From Qipengyuania algicida (GTDB taxonomy: Bacteria; Pseudomonadota; Alphaproteobacteria; Sphingomonadales; Sphingomonadaceae), in NCBI RefSeq assembly GCF_009828025.1, contig NZ_WTYA01000001.1:372001-436000 (forward strand): a DNA stretch of 64,000 bases, in the 5' to 3' direction. How positions within the stretch are numbered: position 1 is the first letter of the stretch; each line of letters starts with the position of its first letter. Positions 47,663-57,969 of this stretch are shown piece after piece. A program made the position numbers and the translations under genes. The notes below the pieces were generated by a model, which saw only the letters and a list, made by a program, of their open reading frames with translations, was not told where the DNA came from and made no database searches.

Positions 47663-49630
47663 ATGGCCGACCAGCATCCGCACGATCACGATATCGTTAC
47701 CCGGCCAGCCATTGCGATGGCTGGGACGGGGTGCGATGCGGAACAATATGCAGCGCTCTATCGCCGGAGCCTGGATGATAGCGACGGCTTCTGGGCTGAG
47801 CAGGCCAAGCGGATCGACTGGATCACTGCCCCCACGCGGATTGCCAATTGGAGTTTCGACCCGGTTGATATCCGGTGGTTCGAAGACGGCGTGCTCAACA
47901 TCTGCCACAACGCCGTCGACCGCCATGTTGAAGCCGGTCGAGGAGACCGCACTGCGCTGATCTTCGAGCCGGACGATCCTTCGGGGGAAGTGCGCAAGAT
48001 CAGCTACGCACAACTTCAACGCGAAGTCGCCATTTTCGCCAATACGCTGAAGAAACTCGGCGTCGCCAAGGGCGATCGGGTGACGATCTATATGCCGATG
48101 GTGCCCGAAGGCGCATTCGCCATGCTCGCCTGCGCACGAATCGGCGCGATCCATTCGGTGATTTTCGGCGGCTTCAGCCCCGATGCCATCGCGGGCCGGG
48201 TCGAGGATTGCCGGAGCGACTGGATCGTGACCGCCGACGAAGGCCTGCGCGGGTCCAAGCGAATCCCGCTCAAGGCCAATGTCGATACTGCCTGCGACAA
48301 AGTGCCGGTAAAGGGCGTGCTGGTCTATCGCCACACCGGCGGCGATGTCGCCATGCAAGAGGGCCGCGATCACTGGTATCACGAGCTCAGCGCCGATGTA
48401 TCCAGGGACTGTCCATGCGAACCGATGCAGGCCGAAGACCCGCTGTTTATCCTCTATACGTCAGGTTCGACCGGCAAGCCCAAGGGCGTGCTCCACACCA
48501 CCGGCGGCTATGCCGTGTGGACCGAAACCACCTTCCGCTATGTCTTCGATTACCGCGAGGACGAAGTGTTCTGGTGCACCGCCGATATCGGCTGGGTCAC
48601 GGGGCACAGTTACATCGTCTATGGCCCGTTGCTCAACGGCGCGACGGCGCTGATGTTCGAAGGCGTGCCCAATTATCCCGATCATGACCGCTTCTGGCAG
48701 GTGGTCGACAAGCACAAGGTCAACATCTTCTACACCGCCCCCACCGCGATCCGTTCGCTCATGCGTGAGGGCAAGGATTATGTAACGCGGCATGATCTTT
48801 CTACACTGCGCTTGCTCGGTAGCGTAGGCGAACCTATCAACCCCGAAGCCTGGCGCTGGTATTACGAAACCGTTGGCAAGGCTAAGATCCCGGTAGTCGA
48901 TACCTGGTGGCAAACCGAGACCGGCGGGATCATGATCACCACCCTGCCCGGCGCGCATGACATGAAACCCGGCAGCGCGGGTCGTGCGTTTTTCGGCATC
49001 GCGCCGCAGCTGGTCGATGGGGATGGCAAGGTTCTGGCGGACGAGGCCACCGGAGGAAGCGCCGAGGGCAATCTGTGTATCACCCGCAGTTGGCCAGGAC
49101 AGGCGCGCACGGTTTACGGCGACCACGATCGCTTCGTGCAAACCTATTTCAGCACTTACAAGGGCAAATATTTCACCGGTGATGGCTGCCGCCGCGACGA
49201 CGACGGCTATTACTGGATCACCGGCCGGGTAGACGATGTGATTAATGTCTCGGGCCACCGCATGGGCACCGCCGAGGTCGAGAGCGCGCTGGTGCTGCAT
49301 CCCAAGGTCGCCGAAGCGGCGGTGGTCGGCTATCCCCACGAAATCAAGGGACAGGGCATCTATTGCTATGTCACGCTCAACGCCGGGGACGAGCCTTCGG
49401 AGGGGTTGGAGGCGGAATTGCGGCAATGGGTGCGCAAGGAAATCGGGCCGATCGCAACGCCCGACCACATCCACTTCACCCCGGCCCTGCCCAAGACCCG
49501 CTCGGGCAAGATCATGCGGCGGATCCTGCGCAAGATCGCGGAGAACGAAACCGGATCGCTGGGCGACACCTCGACACTGGCCGATCCCGCGATCGTCGAA
49601 ACGCTGATCGAGACGCGCAAGAACCGCTAA
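47663..49630 (+). CDS. acs: Acetyl-CoA synthetase
   Basis: 655-aa AMP-forming ligase that activates acetate to acetyl-CoA. Motifs: the P-loop-like [28 protein letters not shown], the [20 protein letters not shown] (A8 hinge) and [17 protein letters not shown], whose Lys is normally the acetylation-controlled catalytic residue. Length is standard for Acs. Control could be post-translational through that Lys and translational through the hairpin that covers its ribosome site. It may be expressed with ugd or from its own promoter within the 51-bp gap. Confidence 0.97.
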   Translation: MADQHPHDHDIVTRPAIAMAGTGCDAEQYAALYRRSLDDSDGFWAEQAKRIDWITAPTRIANWSFDPVDIRWFEDGVLNICHNAVDRHVEAGRGDRTALIFEPDDPSGEVRKISYAQLQREVAIFANTLKKLGVAKGDRVTIYMPMVPEGAFAMLACARIGAIHSVIFGGFSPDAIAGRVEDCRSDWIVTADEGLRGSKRIPLKANVDTACDKVPVKGVLVYRHTGGDVAMQEGRDHWYHELSADVSRDCPCEPMQAEDPLFILYTSGSTGKPKGVLHTTGGYAVWTETTFRYVFDYREDEVFWCTADIGWVTGHSYIVYGPLLNGATALMFEGVPNYPDHDRFWQVVDKHKVNIFYTAPTAIRSLMREGKDYVTRHDLSTLRLLGSVGEPINPEAWRWYYETVGKAKIPVVDTWWQTETGGIMITTLPGAHDMKPGSAGRAFFGIAPQLVDGDGKVLADEATGGSAEGNLCITRSWPGQARTVYGDHDRFVQTYFSTYKGKYFTGDGCRRDDDGYYWITGRVDDVINVSGHRMGTAEVESALVLHPKVAEAAVVGYPHEIKGQGIYCYVTLNAGDEPSEGLEAELRQWVRKEIGPIATPDHIHFTPALPKTRSGKIMRRILRKIAENETGSLGDTSTLADPAIVETLIETRKNR

Positions 49631-50373
49631 TCGGGCTGGTCGGGATCGTCCGGCGGGTTGGCGTTCCCGGCAATCGCGTCGGCCACCTGCTGACGCCAGT
49701 CCTGACCGCGCTCTGCAGGCGTCGCGACAAGGATCGGCAGCGATTCGAGCGTCGCCAGAACGCGCACGTCCCTGGGCGAGGAAATGTTGGCGATGTCGAT
49801 CGCCTCAGCTGCGCATTTGCCGACCGCGAAGGCATCGGCCATCTCGACCGGTTCCTGAAACGGCAGATATTCAACCGCAATTTTCGAATGCTCGGCCCAG
49901 CGGTCCAGCGCGTCCTCCGCTCGTGTCCCGGCGATGAAGCAGATCAGCTTGCCTGCAAGGCTGGGCAGGCTCTGCGCGGGCACATCGGCACGCTGCACCA
50001 GCAATTGCCGGTCATGACTGACCACCGGGCCGTCCAGCAGATCGTCGCTCAGCGTGCCCGACGCCATCTCCATCGGAGAGAGAAACGCGACATCGTCATC
50101 GGCAGCGTGGGCCAACCCGTCCGGCCCGTCGTAGGAATGAAACGCAATGTTCTTCGGATCGCGTCCGGTGACACTTGCGATGCGGCGGCACAGGCTGACC
50201 AGATAGCCGCGCCACACCCCATCTGCACCCAATTGCGCCAGCCCCGGCGCGCTCACCGCACCGCAGGTCAGGCTGGGCGCGAGGGTAATCGGTGGAACGG
50301 CTTGTGGAGGCGAAACATCGGTAGGAGGTGTCTGGGCCAGTGCCGTGGCGAACAGCAGTGCTGCTGCAATCAT
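49627..50373 (-). CDS. Periplasmic solute-binding protein-like (family 3)
   Basis: 248 aa with a short signal-like N-terminus ([20 protein letters not shown]) and a two-lobed binding protein plan: [19 protein letters not shown] (lobe 1), [15 protein letters not shown], the hinge [20 protein letters not shown], and the C-terminal [14 protein letters not shown]. This matches the transporter-substrate-binding (SBP_bac_3) fold, but no permease or ATPase is adjacent. Its start overlaps the stop of the phosphatase gene, so they form an operon, and it may sense or scavenge the product of that enzyme. Ends convergent with acs, overlapping by 4 nt. Confidence 0.75.
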   Translation of the reverse strand: MIAAALLFATALAQTPPTDVSPPQAVPPITLAPSLTCGAVSAPGLAQLGADGVWRGYLVSLCRRIASVTGRDPKNIAFHSYDGPDGLAHAADDDVAFLSPMEMASGTLSDDLLDGPVVSHDRQLLVQRADVPAQSLPSLAGKLICFIAGTRAEDALDRWAEHSKIAVEYLPFQEPVEMADAFAVGKCAAEAIDIANISSPRDVRVLATLESLPILVATPAERGQDWRQQVADAIAGNANPPDDPDQPD

Positions 50374-52532
50374 TTCAATCCTTGGTTATATTGCGGGAGC
50401 GTGGATGGCAGCGTGTTGAACCCTGCTGGAACGTGGGTTACGATGCCCTGCATCAGGTCTTCAGGCGTCATGCCGATCGCCTTGCAGCCCTGCCCCCCGT
50501 AATGCGGCAGATGGTCGACCACCTGTTCCGGGATCATCGCATAGGAGCCCGGCAGGATCGGCGCCGTACCGTTCAGTCGCGCCGGATCGAAGGCCGAGAG
50601 CAGGCTGTCGGTGATCGGCGAATTGATATCGCGCGGCCCCAGATGCTTCTGGTGGAAACCGGGCGGGCCAAAGCGATTGAATTCCGGGCTGTCGCCCTTC
50701 TCCAGCGAGGCTTTCTCATCCGGCAGGCTGGTCAGCGGCTGGAGGCCGAAGACATCCTCGATCGTCTCGATCACCGCATTGTGATCGCCCTCGGCATGGC
50801 TGACGGTGTGAACACGCGAATAGGGTGAGATCACCAGCAGCGGCACCCGCACGCCGCGCGACAGGGGCAGGCCATCCGGACCGTAGGACAAAATACGCGG
50901 CGGCACGTGATCGTAGAAGCCATCGGATTCGTCATAGGTGATGATGATCGCGGAATGCTTCCAGATGTCGGGATGCGAGGCGATGGCGTTGATCACCCGC
51001 GCGTTCATCGCTTCGGTAATCTGGTGGTCAGAATAGCCGGGGTGATCGTCATCCCCGCTCTTGGCGTCGTTGATCGCCTTGATATCGGACTCGGTCAGAT
51101 GGGCGGGAAAGTCGCCGTTATGGATTGGCACGTCCATGTGCTGGAGATTGCCGAATCCGCCGCGGATATAGATGATCCCGCCCTGCTTGGGCAGCTTGCC
51201 TGCCGCAAGATCGGCGAAGAAATCGCCCTCGCCCCGCAGCGAGGTTCGCTGGGTGTCGTTGTCCGCTAGATAGCCGAAATACTGCGGTCCCTCGTGGTGG
51301 GCGACGAAATTTGCGTGGGTCGTCTCACCCGGCGGATCGGTCGGTTCGTGGCCGTAGCCGTTCTGATACCAGCGCCATTCGACCGCGCGGTGGCCGCTTC
51401 CGGCAATGGCGGGGATGTCCTGCTGGATATCCGCCTGATTCATCGCCGGATCGCGGTCTCCCGCCAGCTTTTCCTTGATGTCGCTCCCCATCGCAGACAG
51501 CGGCACGGTCGCAAAGGTCAGATTGGTGGAAACATTGTGCGTGTCGCCTCCGTGGTTCTTGCCGTAATATTCCTTTGGTGACGTCGGTTCGCGCGGCGCG
51601 GCGCTGTGATCGAATTGCGATCCCCAATAAGGATTGGGATCGTTGACCACCGGCACGCCCTGCGTGGTGCCGGTGCCGGTGAAGTCCTTGCCCTCGATGG
51701 TACCGGCCATTTCGCCAGAGTGACCGGCGGCGCCATGCTTCACCCATTGCGTCTCACCCGCCTGCCCCGCGAGCATGGCGATGGCGTTAGGGGTGGATGG
51801 CGTGTCCTCAGTGGCAAAGATGTTGTCGAACAGGGTGAACCGGTTGGCATAGCGCCAGAAGAACGGGATCGTGTCGCAATCGATATAGCTCATCACGAGA
51901 TGGGCATATTGCCGCCCGCGCGCAATCTGGCTGGCACTCTTGGCCGGGCCGGACTTGCCGCTGAATTCGGCCTGCGCAAAACCGTCCATGCGCGGGATGC
52001 CGTCCACCACGTCGAGCTTTTTCGCCAGAGCTGTGTGGCTGTGATCGACGCTGTCCATCACGCTGGCGTTCTGCTGCGGGCCGAGGCGGAAGGGATGGAC
52101 CATCACCTTTTTCCCGGTCGAAGTGTCGGTGTAGAACTGAAAAAAACCGGGGGTATGCGCCGGATCGCGCGGGCCTTTGGGATTGGCGTAGAGGCCGTTG
52201 GCACCGGGGAAAGTGCCATATTCGTGATCGAAGGATTCGTTCTCGTTGAAGATCACGAAGACATATTTGACCTTCTTGCGCAGCAGCTTGACGAGCTGCT
52301 CACGCGACAGCTTCGGTCCCTTGGCCGGGTCGCGAAACATCGGCGCCACTGCAGGGTCATGCGTGGGCGGCTGGGAAGTAACCATCGGCGGCGTGCGCTC
52401 TTGCGCCAGAAGCGGGGCCGCCGGAAACGCCGAGAAAATCACGGCGCCCGACGACAGTGCCGCCAACGCCTGCTGCGCGAATGTTTGCTTTGCCACGCGA
52501 CCGCCCTTGTCGAGTCTGTATGTCGAACTCAT
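50370..52532 (-). CDS. Alkaline phosphatase-superfamily phosphoesterase (phospholipase C/acid phosphatase-like)
   Basis: 720 aa. A signal peptide (about 1-45, ends in PLLAQ) is followed by the phosphoesterase family start YVFVIFNENESFDHEYGTFP, with the Glu-Asn-x-Ser-Phe-Asp metal/nucleophile motif. Further sites: IDCDTIPFFWRYANRFTLFD, IITYDESDGFYDHVPP and HTVSHAEGDHNAVIETIEDV (metal ligands). These match the PF04185 family (phospholipase C / AcpA). Releases phosphate from phospholipids or organic phosphates in the periplasm or outside the cell. Overlaps the solute-binding protein gene downstream. Confidence 0.9.
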   Translation of the reverse strand: MSSTYRLDKGGRVAKQTFAQQALAALSSGAVIFSAFPAAPLLAQERTPPMVTSQPPTHDPAVAPMFRDPAKGPKLSREQLVKLLRKKVKYVFVIFNENESFDHEYGTFPGANGLYANPKGPRDPAHTPGFFQFYTDTSTGKKVMVHPFRLGPQQNASVMDSVDHSHTALAKKLDVVDGIPRMDGFAQAEFSGKSGPAKSASQIARGRQYAHLVMSYIDCDTIPFFWRYANRFTLFDNIFATEDTPSTPNAIAMLAGQAGETQWVKHGAAGHSGEMAGTIEGKDFTGTGTTQGVPVVNDPNPYWGSQFDHSAAPREPTSPKEYYGKNHGGDTHNVSTNLTFATVPLSAMGSDIKEKLAGDRDPAMNQADIQQDIPAIAGSGHRAVEWRWYQNGYGHEPTDPPGETTHANFVAHHEGPQYFGYLADNDTQRTSLRGEGDFFADLAAGKLPKQGGIIYIRGGFGNLQHMDVPIHNGDFPAHLTESDIKAINDAKSGDDDHPGYSDHQITEAMNARVINAIASHPDIWKHSAIIITYDESDGFYDHVPPRILSYGPDGLPLSRGVRVPLLVISPYSRVHTVSHAEGDHNAVIETIEDVFGLQPLTSLPDEKASLEKGDSPEFNRFGPPGFHQKHLGPRDINSPITDSLLSAFDPARLNGTAPILPGSYAMIPEQVVDHLPHYGGQGCKAIGMTPEDLMQGIVTHVPAGFNTLPSTLPQYNQGLK

Positions 52533-52579
52533 GACGTCCTAGCGGCAAGGAGCGCGAAGCAAAAGAGCGTGAAGAGCGA

Positions 52580-53413
52580 TCAGTTCGACAGCAGGATCGA
52601 GATCCTTCGATTGCGCGGGTCTTCGGGATTATCAGAGATCAGTGGTTCACGATCGGCGACACCCTCGATCCGGCGAAACCGGCTCAGGGCTATACCGTCG
52701 CGGACCATCTCCTGCCGCGTCGCCTCTGCTCGCCCGGCGGACAGCGACCAATTGTTGCCATTATGGCGGTCCTTCCACGGCAGGGCATCGGTATGACCAC
52801 GGATCGTCAGCTCTCCGCCTTCGGCCCCGACAACTTCAGACAAGGCTTTGACCAGGTCGCGCGCGTCCTTGCTCATCATCGTGGTGCCCAAAGTGAACAT
52901 CGAGAAATCGGCATCGTCGACCAGATCGATCCGCGTGCCTTCGGTCGTATCGACCATCCGCACCTGCCGCAAAAGACGACGCAATCTGGCGTTGGTCGCG
53001 ACCTTCTCCTCAAGCGAAGAGCGCACGCGCTTCGCCGCGCTGCCGCCTTCCTTCGGCCCGCCGGTGGTATCGCGCGGGACTGTAATGGAACGCGTGCCCG
53101 TCTGCCCCATTGCGTGCGGGTAATTGTCGACGTCGGTCAGCGAACTTCCGCCCAGGGGGCCGAACGAACCGGCGCTTTGTTCCTTGGTTTTCACGAGCGT
53201 CGGCGTGAAGTAATCCGCCAGACCCTTGCGCTGGTCCTCGGTCGTCGCGCCCAGCAGCCATAGCAGCAGGAAAAACGCCATCATCGCGGTCACGAAGTCG
53301 GCATAGGCGACTTTCCACGCGCCGCCGTGGTGGCCGCCTTCGACGACGGTCACTTTCTTGACGATGATCGGGGCGGGCGGCTCGTTCTTGCCGCGTTTGG
53401 CTGCGCTCGCCAT
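52580..53413 (-). CDS. motB: Flagellar stator protein MotB
   Basis: 277 aa. A basic N-terminus, one membrane helix with the proton-carrying Asp (YADFVTAMMAFFLLLWLLGA), a plug/linker region, and a C-terminal OmpA-like peptidoglycan-binding domain (LTIRGHTDALPWKD, WSLSAGRAEATRQEMVRDG and RRIEGVADREP). MotB anchors MotA to peptidoglycan and conducts protons to turn the flagellum. Follows motA directly and is last in the flagellar run. Confidence 0.96.
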   Translation of the reverse strand: MASAAKRGKNEPPAPIIVKKVTVVEGGHHGGAWKVAYADFVTAMMAFFLLLWLLGATTEDQRKGLADYFTPTLVKTKEQSAGSFGPLGGSSLTDVDNYPHAMGQTGTRSITVPRDTTGGPKEGGSAAKRVRSSLEEKVATNARLRRLLRQVRMVDTTEGTRIDLVDDADFSMFTLGTTMMSKDARDLVKALSEVVGAEGGELTIRGHTDALPWKDRHNGNNWSLSAGRAEATRQEMVRDGIALSRFRRIEGVADREPLISDNPEDPRNRRISILLSN

Positions 53414-53414
53414 T

Positions 53415-54278
53415 TCAGCGCTTCCTCAGGCTGTCGAGCAGCTCGGACAGGCCGGGACGGAAGGCATGGCCAAGGCCCGAACGCGCGCTTTCCACCACCA
53501 GCGGTTGCGGATGGCCATGAAGGCTGGCGATGATGACCTGCTTGACCGCATGGAAAATTTGTTCGTCCGCATCGAGCACCTGCTTCAACCGTCCGGCGAG
53601 CGGGGCGACGATGCCATAGGCCAGCAACACGCCCATGAAAGTGCCGACCAGCGCCGAACCGATCATCCCGCCAAGGACGCTGGGCGGCTCGTCGATTGAG
53701 CCCATGGTCTTCACCACGCCGAGCACGGCGGCGACGATGCCCAGAGCGGGCAAGGCATCGGCGAGGCTCTGGAGCGCGTGCTGTGGCTCCTGCATCTCGT
53801 GGAAATGGGTCTTGAGCGCATTGTCCATCACCTCTTCCACCGCATGGGTATCGAGCGTGCCGGAAGACACCACGATCAACGTGAGCGCATCGCTAATCAG
53901 CGAAATCAGCGGCTTGTTCGCCAGCAACGCCGGATATTGCGCAAAGATCGCCGAATTTTCAGGTGCTTCGAGATGGCTTTCAAGCGCCACCGGCCCTTCG
54001 GTACGCATCATCTTCATCAGCTGCGTCGTCAGCGCGATAGCGTCGATATGGTCCTGCTTGGAATGGCGTGGCCCCTTGAAGATTTTGGCGAACGATCCGC
54101 CGATCGCCTTCAATTCATGCATCGAATTACCCGCGACGACCGCACCGATGGCCGCGCCGCCGATGATCAGCATTTCGTGCGGGATGGCGTGCATCACCGG
54201 ACCGAGCGCGCCTCCAGTGATAGCGAAGCCACCGAACACCATGACCAGCAGGATGACAATACCGATTGCAGCGAACAT
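53415..54278 (-). CDS. motA: Flagellar stator protein MotA
   Basis: 287 aa with four membrane helices (for example FAAIGIVILLVMVFGGFAIT; ALGIVAAVLGVVKTMGSIDE; LVGTFMGVLLAYGIVAPLAG) and the conserved cytoplasmic loop rich in charged residues that touches FliG. Length and motifs (GALGPVMHAIPHEMLIIGG) match MotA. Lies 1 bp upstream of motB and 36 bp after flgL. Confidence 0.96.
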   Translation of the reverse strand: MFAAIGIVILLVMVFGGFAITGGALGPVMHAIPHEMLIIGGAAIGAVVAGNSMHELKAIGGSFAKIFKGPRHSKQDHIDAIALTTQLMKMMRTEGPVALESHLEAPENSAIFAQYPALLANKPLISLISDALTLIVVSSGTLDTHAVEEVMDNALKTHFHEMQEPQHALQSLADALPALGIVAAVLGVVKTMGSIDEPPSVLGGMIGSALVGTFMGVLLAYGIVAPLAGRLKQVLDADEQIFHAVKQVIIASLHGHPQPLVVESARSGLGHAFRPGLSELLDSLRKR

Positions 54279-54314
54279 GGTGGGTTGATCCCTATCGAAA
54301 GCAGACGCGAAAGC

Positions 54315-55226
54315 TCAGCGCAACAGGCTGAACAGCGAGAGATTGGCGAGTTTGACGAAGCTGGCCTGGCTGGCTTCGAGTACGGTCATTGTTTGCTGCA
54401 AGCCGGTGATCGCGCTGGCGAGATCGACACCGCCGACATCGGATTTTTCCTGAGCGATCGACTCGGAATGTTCCGTGCGGCGTTGATCGAGCGTGTCGAT
54501 CCATGTGAGGCGCGTGCCCACCACGGTTTGCGCGGTGGTCAGCTTGCCCAGCCCGGTGTCGAGCGCATCGAGCGAACCGCTGGCAAGGCTAGCGCCATTG
54601 CTGGCACCGCCTTGCAAGGCAGCGGCCAGATCGCCGATGGTCGAAAACAGATCGGTCGGTGTGCCATTGCTGGTGAAGTTGAACACGTCCGGGCCGGTCA
54701 TGCTGACATCGACCATCTGCCCGTCGCCAAGGTCGATCGAGGCGGGTTGCGCCGTGCCGACGTAAGTCGCGCCATTGCCCGATGGTTGGTAGGCCTTGCC
54801 TGACAACTGGCCCCCGAACAGCGCGTTGCCAAACCCGTCCCTGCTTCCGGCCAGATCGACCAGCGCGTTGCGCAGACTCGCCAGTTCGTCGCCGATTGAG
54901 CGGCGATCTTGCACGGAAAGCGTGTCGCTTCCCGCCTGCAGCGCGAGTTCGCGCGCGCGGATGGCGATGTCGCTCATTTCCGTGAGCGCGCTGGAGGCCT
55001 GTTCGAGCTTGCTCGAAGCGGTATCGGAATTGCGCTGGTCCACCCCGGAAAGTGCTTCCTGCCGCGCCAGATCGCGCAACCGAGCGGCGGCGACCGGATC
55101 GTCGGAAGACCGCACCAGCCGCGATCCGGACGAGATCTGGCCCTGCGCGCTCTCGGCCTTGCGGCGCAAGGTGGAGAGCTGGAGATTGGCGCGCTCATAG
55201 AAGGCAGACGTGCTAACGGAGGTCAT
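54315..55226 (-). CDS. flgL: Flagellar hook-associated protein 3, FlgL
   Basis: 303 aa with flagellin-like N- and C-terminal helices: QLSTLRRKAESAQGQISSG and RLVRSSDDPVAAARLRDLA at the start and VGGVDLASAITGLQQTMTVL near the end. Joins the hook to the filament together with FlgK. Its ATG overlaps the flgK stop (ATGA). Confidence 0.93.
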   Translation of the reverse strand: MTSVSTSAFYERANLQLSTLRRKAESAQGQISSGSRLVRSSDDPVAAARLRDLARQEALSGVDQRNSDTASSKLEQASSALTEMSDIAIRARELALQAGSDTLSVQDRRSIGDELASLRNALVDLAGSRDGFGNALFGGQLSGKAYQPSGNGATYVGTAQPASIDLGDGQMVDVSMTGPDVFNFTSNGTPTDLFSTIGDLAAALQGGASNGASLASGSLDALDTGLGKLTTAQTVVGTRLTWIDTLDQRRTEHSESIAQEKSDVGGVDLASAITGLQQTMTVLEASQASFVKLANLSLFSLLR

Positions 55227-56563
55227 CGGCCCACTCCCAGAAGCGTATCGAAAATGTCGCTGGCGGCTTGCATGGAGCGTGCCGAAGCCTGGAACGCCTG
55301 CTGGAAGCGCACCAGATTGGCTGCCTCCTGATCGAGGTCGACCCCGCTCTGCTGATCGAGCGCGATCTTCGCGCCCGAGGCTATCGCGCCCAGCGCATCG
55401 GAGGTCATCTGCTGGTCGGAAGCGCGCTGCGACAGCTGGTAGATCGAATTGCTGAGGCCGCTCGCCACGCCGCCGCTGTCGAGTGCGCCGATCAGCGCCG
55501 ACAGATTGCCACCGTCGAGGCTTTGCGCCCCGGATCCCGCGGGTGCGGTGGCCAAAGCAGCGCCATCGGTGGTCGCGACGGTCAAGCCCGCTGCGCCAGT
55601 GCCGGAGAACAGCGGTTGGCCGGAATTGCCCGCGCGATCCACGCCCGCTGCCTGCGAGCTGTTGACGATCGCGGCGATGCCATTGGCCGAAGCATCCAGC
55701 TGTGTCCGCGCATCGTTCACCGCAGTCAGCGTCGAGGCGTGACCCGCCAACTCACCCGAAGCGATGGTGACGGCCGTGCCGTCGACATCGAAGGCCAGCG
55801 TACCATCGGCCTGTACGCTCATGTTCAGCGTGCCGGTATTGATGCCGTCGACCAGTGCCGGGCCGCTTGCACCGCCCATGCGCACCGCGACCTGGCCATC
55901 GCCTTTGAAACTTATCGAGACATCCGCCGTATCGGCCATCTGGCCCAGCAAATTGTCACGCTGGTCGAGCAGCGTGGCCCGCTCGCTGCTGCCCGCGCCG
56001 GTGCGGGCGATGTTGCGGTTGATGCGTGCGATCTGGGTCGCAAAGCTGTTGATATCCTCGACGCCAGCGTTAGCCGAGAAGGTCGCGCCTGCGCCTACGG
56101 CGCCGAGGCTGGAGGAGGCAAGATTGAACGCGCCCGCCATCGATTGCGCCGCGCCGATAGCCGCCGCCCGAAGATCGGAAGACAATGGATCGGAGGCGAG
56201 CTGGCGCAAGGCTGCTTCGAAGCCGACGACCGCCTCATAGGGCCGCGCCTGCTCGACTGCCGATTCGATGTTTTCGAGCCCCTGCAATTCCGCGCTCGCG
56301 CGCGAGGCATCGCCCGACGTGCGGCGAACCTCGCTCTGGCGGAACAGGTCGACGTTGCGATCAACCCCGGCGACGCGCACCCCGGCCAGCGTCAGATCCT
56401 GCTGGCGCCATGCCGAGCCGGCACCGGCGACTTCCTCGAGCGATACCGACCGGCGAACATAGCCCTCGGTATTCGCGTTGGCGATATTCTGCGCGGTGAC
56501 ATCGAGCGCGCTGCGCGCTGCGCGTGCACCGCTGGCACCGATAGTGAGGAGGTCGCTCGCCAT
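55223..56563 (-). CDS. flgK: Flagellar hook-associated protein 1, FlgK
   Basis: 446 aa. The N-terminal rod/hook signature (ARSALDVTAQNIANANTEGY) and C-terminal helix (VRFQQAFQASARSMQAASDI) are those of FlgK. The middle domain is relatively short. Coupled to flgL by overlap and separated from the rod-binding protein gene by only 3 nt. Confidence 0.94.
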   Translation of the reverse strand: MASDLLTIGASGARAARSALDVTAQNIANANTEGYVRRSVSLEEVAGAGSAWRQQDLTLAGVRVAGVDRNVDLFRQSEVRRTSGDASRASAELQGLENIESAVEQARPYEAVVGFEAALRQLASDPLSSDLRAAAIGAAQSMAGAFNLASSSLGAVGAGATFSANAGVEDINSFATQIARINRNIARTGAGSSERATLLDQRDNLLGQMADTADVSISFKGDGQVAVRMGGASGPALVDGINTGTLNMSVQADGTLAFDVDGTAVTIASGELAGHASTLTAVNDARTQLDASANGIAAIVNSSQAAGVDRAGNSGQPLFSGTGAAGLTVATTDGAALATAPAGSGAQSLDGGNLSALIGALDSGGVASGLSNSIYQLSQRASDQQMTSDALGAIASGAKIALDQQSGVDLDQEAANLVRFQQAFQASARSMQAASDIFDTLLGVGR

Positions 56564-56566
56564 GAT

Positions 56567-56866
56567 TTATGATCCTTCCTTGGCCAGCGACTTCGCGAGC
56601 ATCTGCGACAGGCCGATGGCGCCGCTTTGCGCGGCAATCTCGGCGAAGCGGGCATCGCGCATTTCGGTGAACGTGTCCTGCGAGGAGCTGCCGAAGATGT
56701 CGTCTTCGCCCGCCAGCGATCCGGCGCGCGCCGCAGAGAGCAGCTGGCGCAGGAACATCGCCTCGACGCCTTGCGCCGCCTCGCGCATACCTTTCGCCCC
56801 GTCCCCCGGTGCCTTGACACCGGGAGACGCGACGGGGCCGAGGCCCAGGGAACCTGCGGAAATCAT
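56567..56866 (-). CDS. FlgJ-like rod-binding protein (no muramidase domain)
   Basis: 99 aa containing only the N-terminal rod-binding domain of FlgJ (EAAQGVEAMFLRQLLSAARA, FTEMRDARFAEIAAQSGAIG, QMLAKSLAKE). The C-terminal peptidoglycan hydrolase domain of gamma-proteobacterial FlgJ is missing, as is usual in alphaproteobacteria, so wall penetration must use another enzyme. Overlaps the flgI stop (ATGA). Confidence 0.88.
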   Translation of the reverse strand: MISAGSLGLGPVASPGVKAPGDGAKGMREAAQGVEAMFLRQLLSAARAGSLAGEDDIFGSSSQDTFTEMRDARFAEIAAQSGAIGLSQMLAKSLAKEGS

Positions 56867-57969
56867 ATCACCACCATTTCGGCGCGCAGCGAACCGGCCT
56901 GTTTGAGCGCTTCAAGAATGGCGACGAGGTCGGAAGGGCTGGCCCCCAGCGCATTGAGCGCGGCAACCACGTCGGACAGCGATGCGCCAGGTTCAAACAG
57001 GGCGACATGGTTGCCCTGCTGTTCGGCGGTGATAGTACTATCGGGAACGACGGCCGTCTTGCCCTTGGAAAACGGCGCGGGCTGGCTGACTTGCGGATTT
57101 TCTTCCACGCGCAGGATCAGGCTGCCATGGCTGATCGCAGCGGGCGACAGCCTTACCATCTTGGAGATCACCACCGTGCCCGAGCGCGAATTGACGATCA
57201 CCTTGGCGGCGGTTTCCGCCGGAGTCACGTCGAGCATTTCGATCCGCGCCATCATCCCGGCACGCTCGTTCGCACCCATAGGCAGTGTCAGGGCCAAAGT
57301 GACCCCGTCCTCGATCGTGGCAATGCCGGGATAGGCAGAGTTGATCGCATCGCGAACGCGCGAGGCGGTGAGAAAATCGGCCTGCGAGAGGTTCCAGCGC
57401 AGTACCGGGGCGCTGTCGAAACCGGTCGCGACCGCGCGTTCCACGCTGGCACCTTCGGGAATCCGCCCGACCGTGGGTACGTTGACGGTCAGCTTGGAAC
57501 CGTCCTTGCCCGACACGCCCAGACCAGCAACCGCGAGGTTGCCCTGGGCCATCGCGTAGATCTCGCCATCCGCACCATAGAGCGGGGTGAGGATTAGCGC
57601 GCCGCCGCGCAGCGACTTGGCCTTGCCGATGGTGGACACGGTGATGTCGATCCGCTGGCCGGGCTTGGCGAAGGCGGGCAGTTCGGCGGTAATCATCACC
57701 GCCGCCGCATTCTTGAGCGCCGGATTGACTCCGGCCGGCAATTGCAGCCCGAAGCGGCCCGAAACGCCGCGCATGGCCTGCGTCAGATAGGCGAGATTGT
57801 CGTCTCCCGTCCCATCGAGGCCCACAACGATGCCATAGCCGGTCAACTGGTTGGACCGAACCGACTGGAAGCTGCCGAGATCGCGCACGCGCTCAGCGTG
57901 GGCGGCCACCGGCATCACCAGCATGGCGAGCCAGAGAAACGGCGTGATGAGGATGGCGAAGCGGGACAT
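56863..57969 (-). CDS. flgI: Flagellar P-ring protein FlgI
   Basis: 368 aa, with a signal peptide (ITPFLWLAMLVMPVAAHAE) and the P-ring start RVRDLGSFQSVRSNQLTGYG and GLDGTGDDNLAYLTQAMRG. Assembles around the rod in the peptidoglycan layer. The start at 57969 overlaps the flgH stop (TGATG), which excludes longer upstream candidates. Confidence 0.95.
   Translation of the reverse strand: MSRFAILITPFLWLAMLVMPVAAHAERVRDLGSFQSVRSNQLTGYGIVVGLDGTGDDNLAYLTQAMRGVSGRFGLQLPAGVNPALKNAAAVMITAELPAFAKPGQRIDITVSTIGKAKSLRGGALILTPLYGADGEIYAMAQGNLAVAGLGVSGKDGSKLTVNVPTVGRIPEGASVERAVATGFDSAPVLRWNLSQADFLTASRVRDAINSAYPGIATIEDGVTLALTLPMGANERAGMMARIEMLDVTPAETAAKVIVNSRSGTVVISKMVRLSPAAISHGSLILRVEENPQVSQPAPFSKGKTAVVPDSTITAEQQGNHVALFEPGASLSDVVAALNALGASPSDLVAILEALKQAGSLRAEMVVI

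Noticed and set aside
52763-53263. Open frame antisense to motB
   Set aside because: Lies fully inside the motB coding region; no motif or start signal.
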